Origin: Volutella citrinella
Taxonomy: Eukaryota; Ascomycota; Sordariomycetes; Hypocreales; Nectriaceae
Reading direction: 5' to 3'
Length of the DNA: 64,000 nt
NCBI GenBank assembly: GCA_034401135.1
Contig: JAWZSP010000006.1
Coordinates: forward strand, 3,100,001-3,164,000
The position numbers and the translations under genes are program-made. Below are positions 60,285 to 64,000 of this stretch, in pieces. The notes beneath the pieces are model-generated. The model worked only from the letters and a program-made list of their open reading frames with translations, did not search any database and had not been told where the DNA came from. How positions within the stretch are numbered: the first letter of the stretch is position 1; each line of letters starts with the position of its first letter.

Positions 60285-63200
60285 GACCGGTGTGCCGGGT
60301 CCGCCTCGTTCAGAGCCAGAATGCATGCAGAGCCTGGCCTTGTAACTGGGAATGACACTGGCGTGGCTTCGGAAACCGCCTGCCTGTGCAATTCATGGTT
60401 GGCATTGTGTTTTGTTTTGTTTGGTTTCTTTTCCACTGTGACTGAAATTTTCCGGTCATGACATGCATCTGCACGAAAACTGGCACCGCATACCCGTGGA
60501 GATGCAAGAAGGAATTTCTGGCGTACTGCTGGGGCACGCATTGCTTCTTTGATGTGCCAGAATCGTGGGTTCTGGGAGTATGGGAGTCTGGGACGACCGT
60601 GTCCACCTCTGCGGTCCCCGCCGCCGTTGCAGCGGAAGGATTCGCAGGAGGTGTTGCTGATACGCAGACCCTGCGGACTAACACGGGGGCAGATGGAGAA
60701 ACACCAGGTGGTAGGTAGCATTGGCGCAAATCGAGGGGGATGCAGCGGAACTCGTGATCTCAATGCAGACCGGGGCGGGCATGATTTGGAATGTCTATGG
60801 GGGCGGTTTCGACATCCATTGGAAGCTGCCAAAGGAGGCGAAATGCAGGAGAAGCATTGGAGAGCTCCTAAGCTCCCAGCTCCCAGACTCGCAAAAACGC
60901 TAGAGTGAAGCCCGGACCAGCAAGCCACCGAATCTCCGTCCGGGGAACGGACTACGCATCGTCAATACAGACCCCGTGATGCCCGCGTCGACGTCATGGC
61001 CTAGGGGCATGTCCTTGTCGCGCCGGCGGCTAGAGGGCGCGAAGACGGACGAGCACCGATTATGCGCCGGGCCCATGACTCCATGTCGTACCTGTAACTG
61101 CAGAGCCTCGCAAGGACGCGCAAGGGAGAAGGTTTGTGGTGAAACCTGGGGGCTCGGAGCACCGGGCGGCCTCATGTGATGCACAACGGTCGTCGGTGGT
61201 TGGCCGTCATCCGGGATTGGCGGCTGTGCTGGCGGTGAGGTCACCAAATGGCGGATGCCTTGGAGAAGCGGCGAGCGCTATGGATCCAATAATTACTGCT
61301 TCTAGCAGAACTCGGCGTGTAGCAGCGGGTGCGGTTCTAGATGGCGCGACAGTTTCGCTACGCCAGTCGTTCTGGCTATACTGCGTAATGCTCAAAGCCT
61401 GGTTGCCTTGGTTCGGCCATGGAAGGCGAATTGGCTTACGAGGCTACCTCTAGCACCCAATGTTGTTGTTGCTGCTGCCTGTGCAGCTAAGATGAGAGGC
61501 CAAGAGGAGACAACCGCTGGCCGGTGTCCCAGATGCTGTCCTCGGATACCACACAGATTCCCCATGCCATGCTGCCCTACCATGCTCCACGGGAATTCCA
61601 ATTGAATTGCACTCTGCCTGACAGAGTAGGGCTGTGAACCTGGAAACATTCGAACAGAAACGGCATGCCGCCTAGCATCTGGCGGGCTGGCCGAATGCTC
61701 AGAGGCCAAAAATAGGCGGCGCCAGGGCCCTCTTTCGTCAGTCAGTCCTACACTACTGGGTACCAAGTCCCTGGCCCTGTGTGCGCCACTCAACCTTGAC
61801 ATGCACGCCGGGTGTCCGCCTAGCGCCTCCACAACCGAGACCCTGATCCTGGGATGGGGCGAGGACGCCATCGACCCAGCGAGGGTGCGTGTACTTGGGT
61901 TTGTGGGGAGGCGCGAGTAGAGGTACCTGCAGTCGAAAATTCAACCACCACATGTTTCTCCTTGGGCCTTCTTCAGTGAGCATCGGTGGATCCGTGGCTC
62001 CATCTTGGACTTGTCCAGCATCAGCGAATGTTCAACTCTAACCGGCACATGCCCAGCCAGCGCCCGGATGGTGGAGATGGTGAGCGGCCCATTGGCAGAG
62101 ACACCATTGCCCACGCGGCCGCCGAGATAAGACGAAAAGCAACGACAAGAAGCATACTCCCTGGGCCTCGAAGGCTCGCTGATATTACCAGATGCCGCCC
62201 ACGGCCGATCCATTGGTCGGGAGCCCATTGCAGCAAGATTACGACCATCCGACTCTGCATCTTGGGAAAATGGGACCACAGGGCCTTTGCCCAGAACGGC
62301 CAAACTTCAGCCGGCTTCAGTGAAGCCTTCCTTGGTGTAAGCGGGCCGCCGTGATGGGTCGGCCCCCGGCAACTCCCTCGCGGGCTCGCCCAGTCACTCT
62401 TTGGAAAAATCGAATGGAAATTGTCTCTTGGCTACTTCCTGAAGAGGGGCCCCGGGGGGGGGGGTCTGGACGCGTTGGACGCTTCTTGTCAAGTTGCTCA
62501 TGTTCCCCTTTGAGCCTGGTCTGCCCAGGCTCCGGCTTTGAAGTCTTGTCGAGAGGCCGTTTCTGAGTCGTCATTGGCTAGCCCGCCATGAACTTCTTCC
62601 AATCATTGTGCGTGGGCATCGGCCTTTTGGGCATCCCCACTTGAGCCCTGCCCAATCAGCGGCCAGAGATGGCTTCTCAGCAGGCGCCTCGGCTCACCAT
62701 CTGACACTAGCATGGATGACTATATCTCAGAAATGCCATCGACGGGCTCTCATCACTTTTACGACGCCTGAATTTTCGCCCCCGTCCCCCCTTCGCTCGG
62801 GCTCGGCCTGTCCCTGAACCCGTCTCTGTGCCCCCTTCCCCTTGCGGTTGTGCCCTACGATCCCCTTCCGCACTTCTGGGAAACTGGACCGTTGAGCTCC
62901 AGCATCCAGACCAACCATCTCTCGAGAAGGGCCTCTCTCCCTATCGAGGCGAAACAGGGACGGCAGGATCGATCAGCCTATTCCTCGTTATTATGGGCCC
63001 GCGGGCCGTTGGCGAGAGAGGGAGTTCCCGAAGTCCAGGAGGCTTGTTTAGTCGTGAGAACGTCTACGCGAACAGCGCCTACACCAGCTCCGACAGGGAA
63101 TGGCCTGGCTTGGTCGGGGCTCGGTGGACTATCTCGATGGATCGTCACTGCTCGGGACTTGGGACGAGATTTCACGACGGGCACGGTAACATGGCCCCTC

Positions 63201-64000
63201 CACCGTGAGGGATGGCATGGGCCAGGTAATACTAGTCATCTGCACGTCGACCGAGTCAATTATGAGCAGTATACAAGTCGTTTCAGTTTCCGTGGCATTT
63301 ACATCCCCGGTTACGCACCGACGCAACGGAGCTAGCTTGGCTAGCTATCTGTAATGCGTATGCAGGTCATCCATCTCACCCTCTGGGACAATGCGCGTTG
63401 CCGCATATTATTGACAGGTCGTTGGTGAGCTTGTGATTACCTTCATCTCGCGAGCACGACTATCATCTCCCATGGCTGGGATTCCGCGATTCAGCCCGCC
63501 GCCTTCGTCGTGGGAGGCTGACTGAGGCGATGGGGGATGCGGACTGGCATTAACGCGCAATCTCGGGACGGCAGTGAGGGCGTTGACACCCCCTCAGGCC
63601 ACGAGTCGTGGGCCCAAGTACCCTCGTCCCATGGGCTGGGAGGCTTGGGGGGGCACGAATGGACTGCTTGTTTCGCCTCCCGTGCCAAACAAGACGGGCT
63701 GCAGGGGTTACGCCAACGAGTTTACCACTTTCTGCAACCTGCATGGAACGGCGGATGAGAATCCGTGTTAGTGACCAGACAGACTCGGGTCCAGCCAGGA
63801 GCATCAATTCCAGAGGACCGGGTGGACGGGTGGACTGCCCCGGCCATTGGCTTGGTGTTTTCCACACATTGCGCGGAAGGAGAGCCGATATATGGCATGA
63901 GGCGACACATTGGAAACGACGACGGCGCTCAAACATGCATGTGTACACACACCATGGATGATGGGCGCCATGGGATGGGGGCTTGCAAGGTCCATGAATG

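Larger units (their letters stand above)
56504..64000. other. 7.5 kb terminal stretch, no gene recognised
   Basis: No domain, family motif or convincing multi-exon gene is seen on either strand. The open frames overlap in all registers and are rich in Pro, Arg, Ser and Gly, as expected from GC-rich non-coding DNA. It holds a TAGTACTA palindrome (58483-58490), a CTG repeat (59001-59018), G homopolymers (59082-59093 and 62454-62464) and a 10 bp tandem repeat (60256-60284). The composition is not AT-rich, so it does not look like RIP-degraded transposon DNA. Confidence 0.5.

Noticed and set aside
60179..60928. 249-codon minus-strand frame in the terminal gap
   Set aside because: It starts at a non-ATG codon, is Pro/Arg/Ser-rich, has no domain, and overlaps other open frames on both strands.

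Overview
This is a 64 kb stretch of the nuclear genome of a filamentous ascomycete (Pezizomycotina; a Sordariomycete, perhaps Hypocreales, is my inference). The genes are eukaryotic and split by short introns (mostly 45-85 nt, GT-AG with CTAAC-like branch sites). The families (Zn2Cys6 regulator, CYP52-clan P450, GH76 cell-wall enzyme, long-chain alcohol oxidase) are fungal, and one Pol III tRNA gene is present. There is no operon structure, no CRISPR array, and no recognisable transposon or RIP-like AT-rich block.

Layout. 0.1-2.4 kb (-): GH76 wall mannosidase-like membrane protein. 5.9-6.8 kb (+): synaptobrevin. 8.3-10.1 kb (+): CYP52-clan P450. 13.2-14.3 kb (+): RNPS1-like SR/RRM protein. 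19.8-23.9 kb: compact housekeeping block with CFIm25 (+), YjbQ/UPF0047 (-), the complex I subunit NDUFS6 (-) and an Mpp6-type exosome cofactor carrying a zinc knuckle (+). 27.6-37.6 kb (+): insulysin/Ste23 metalloprotease, then a Ubp12/USP15-like deubiquitinase. 44.6-47.4 kb (+): high-affinity cAMP phosphodiesterase behind a very long CT-rich leader. 48.1-56.5 kb: accessory-looking group with an MFS transporter (-) divergent from a Zn2Cys6 regulator (+), a tRNA-Gln and a long-chain alcohol oxidase (+). 56.5-64 kb: no recognisable gene.

How they relate. The P450 and the alcohol oxidase are enzyme types for the first and second steps of omega-oxidation of alkanes and fatty acids, but they lie 44 kb apart and do not form a tight cluster. 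The regulator shares a 587 bp promoter with the transporter and is upstream of the alcohol oxidase, so a small regulated module is plausible (inference). The rest serves RNA processing, secretion, respiration, proteolysis and signalling. Exon models were built by hand from splice signals and family knowledge; every listed model keeps frame. The exception is the 5' end of the deubiquitinase, which I could not resolve. I see no clear-cut new biological system. The best leads are the Mpp6-zinc-knuckle protein, the divergent regulator/transporter locus, and several unusual gene structures.
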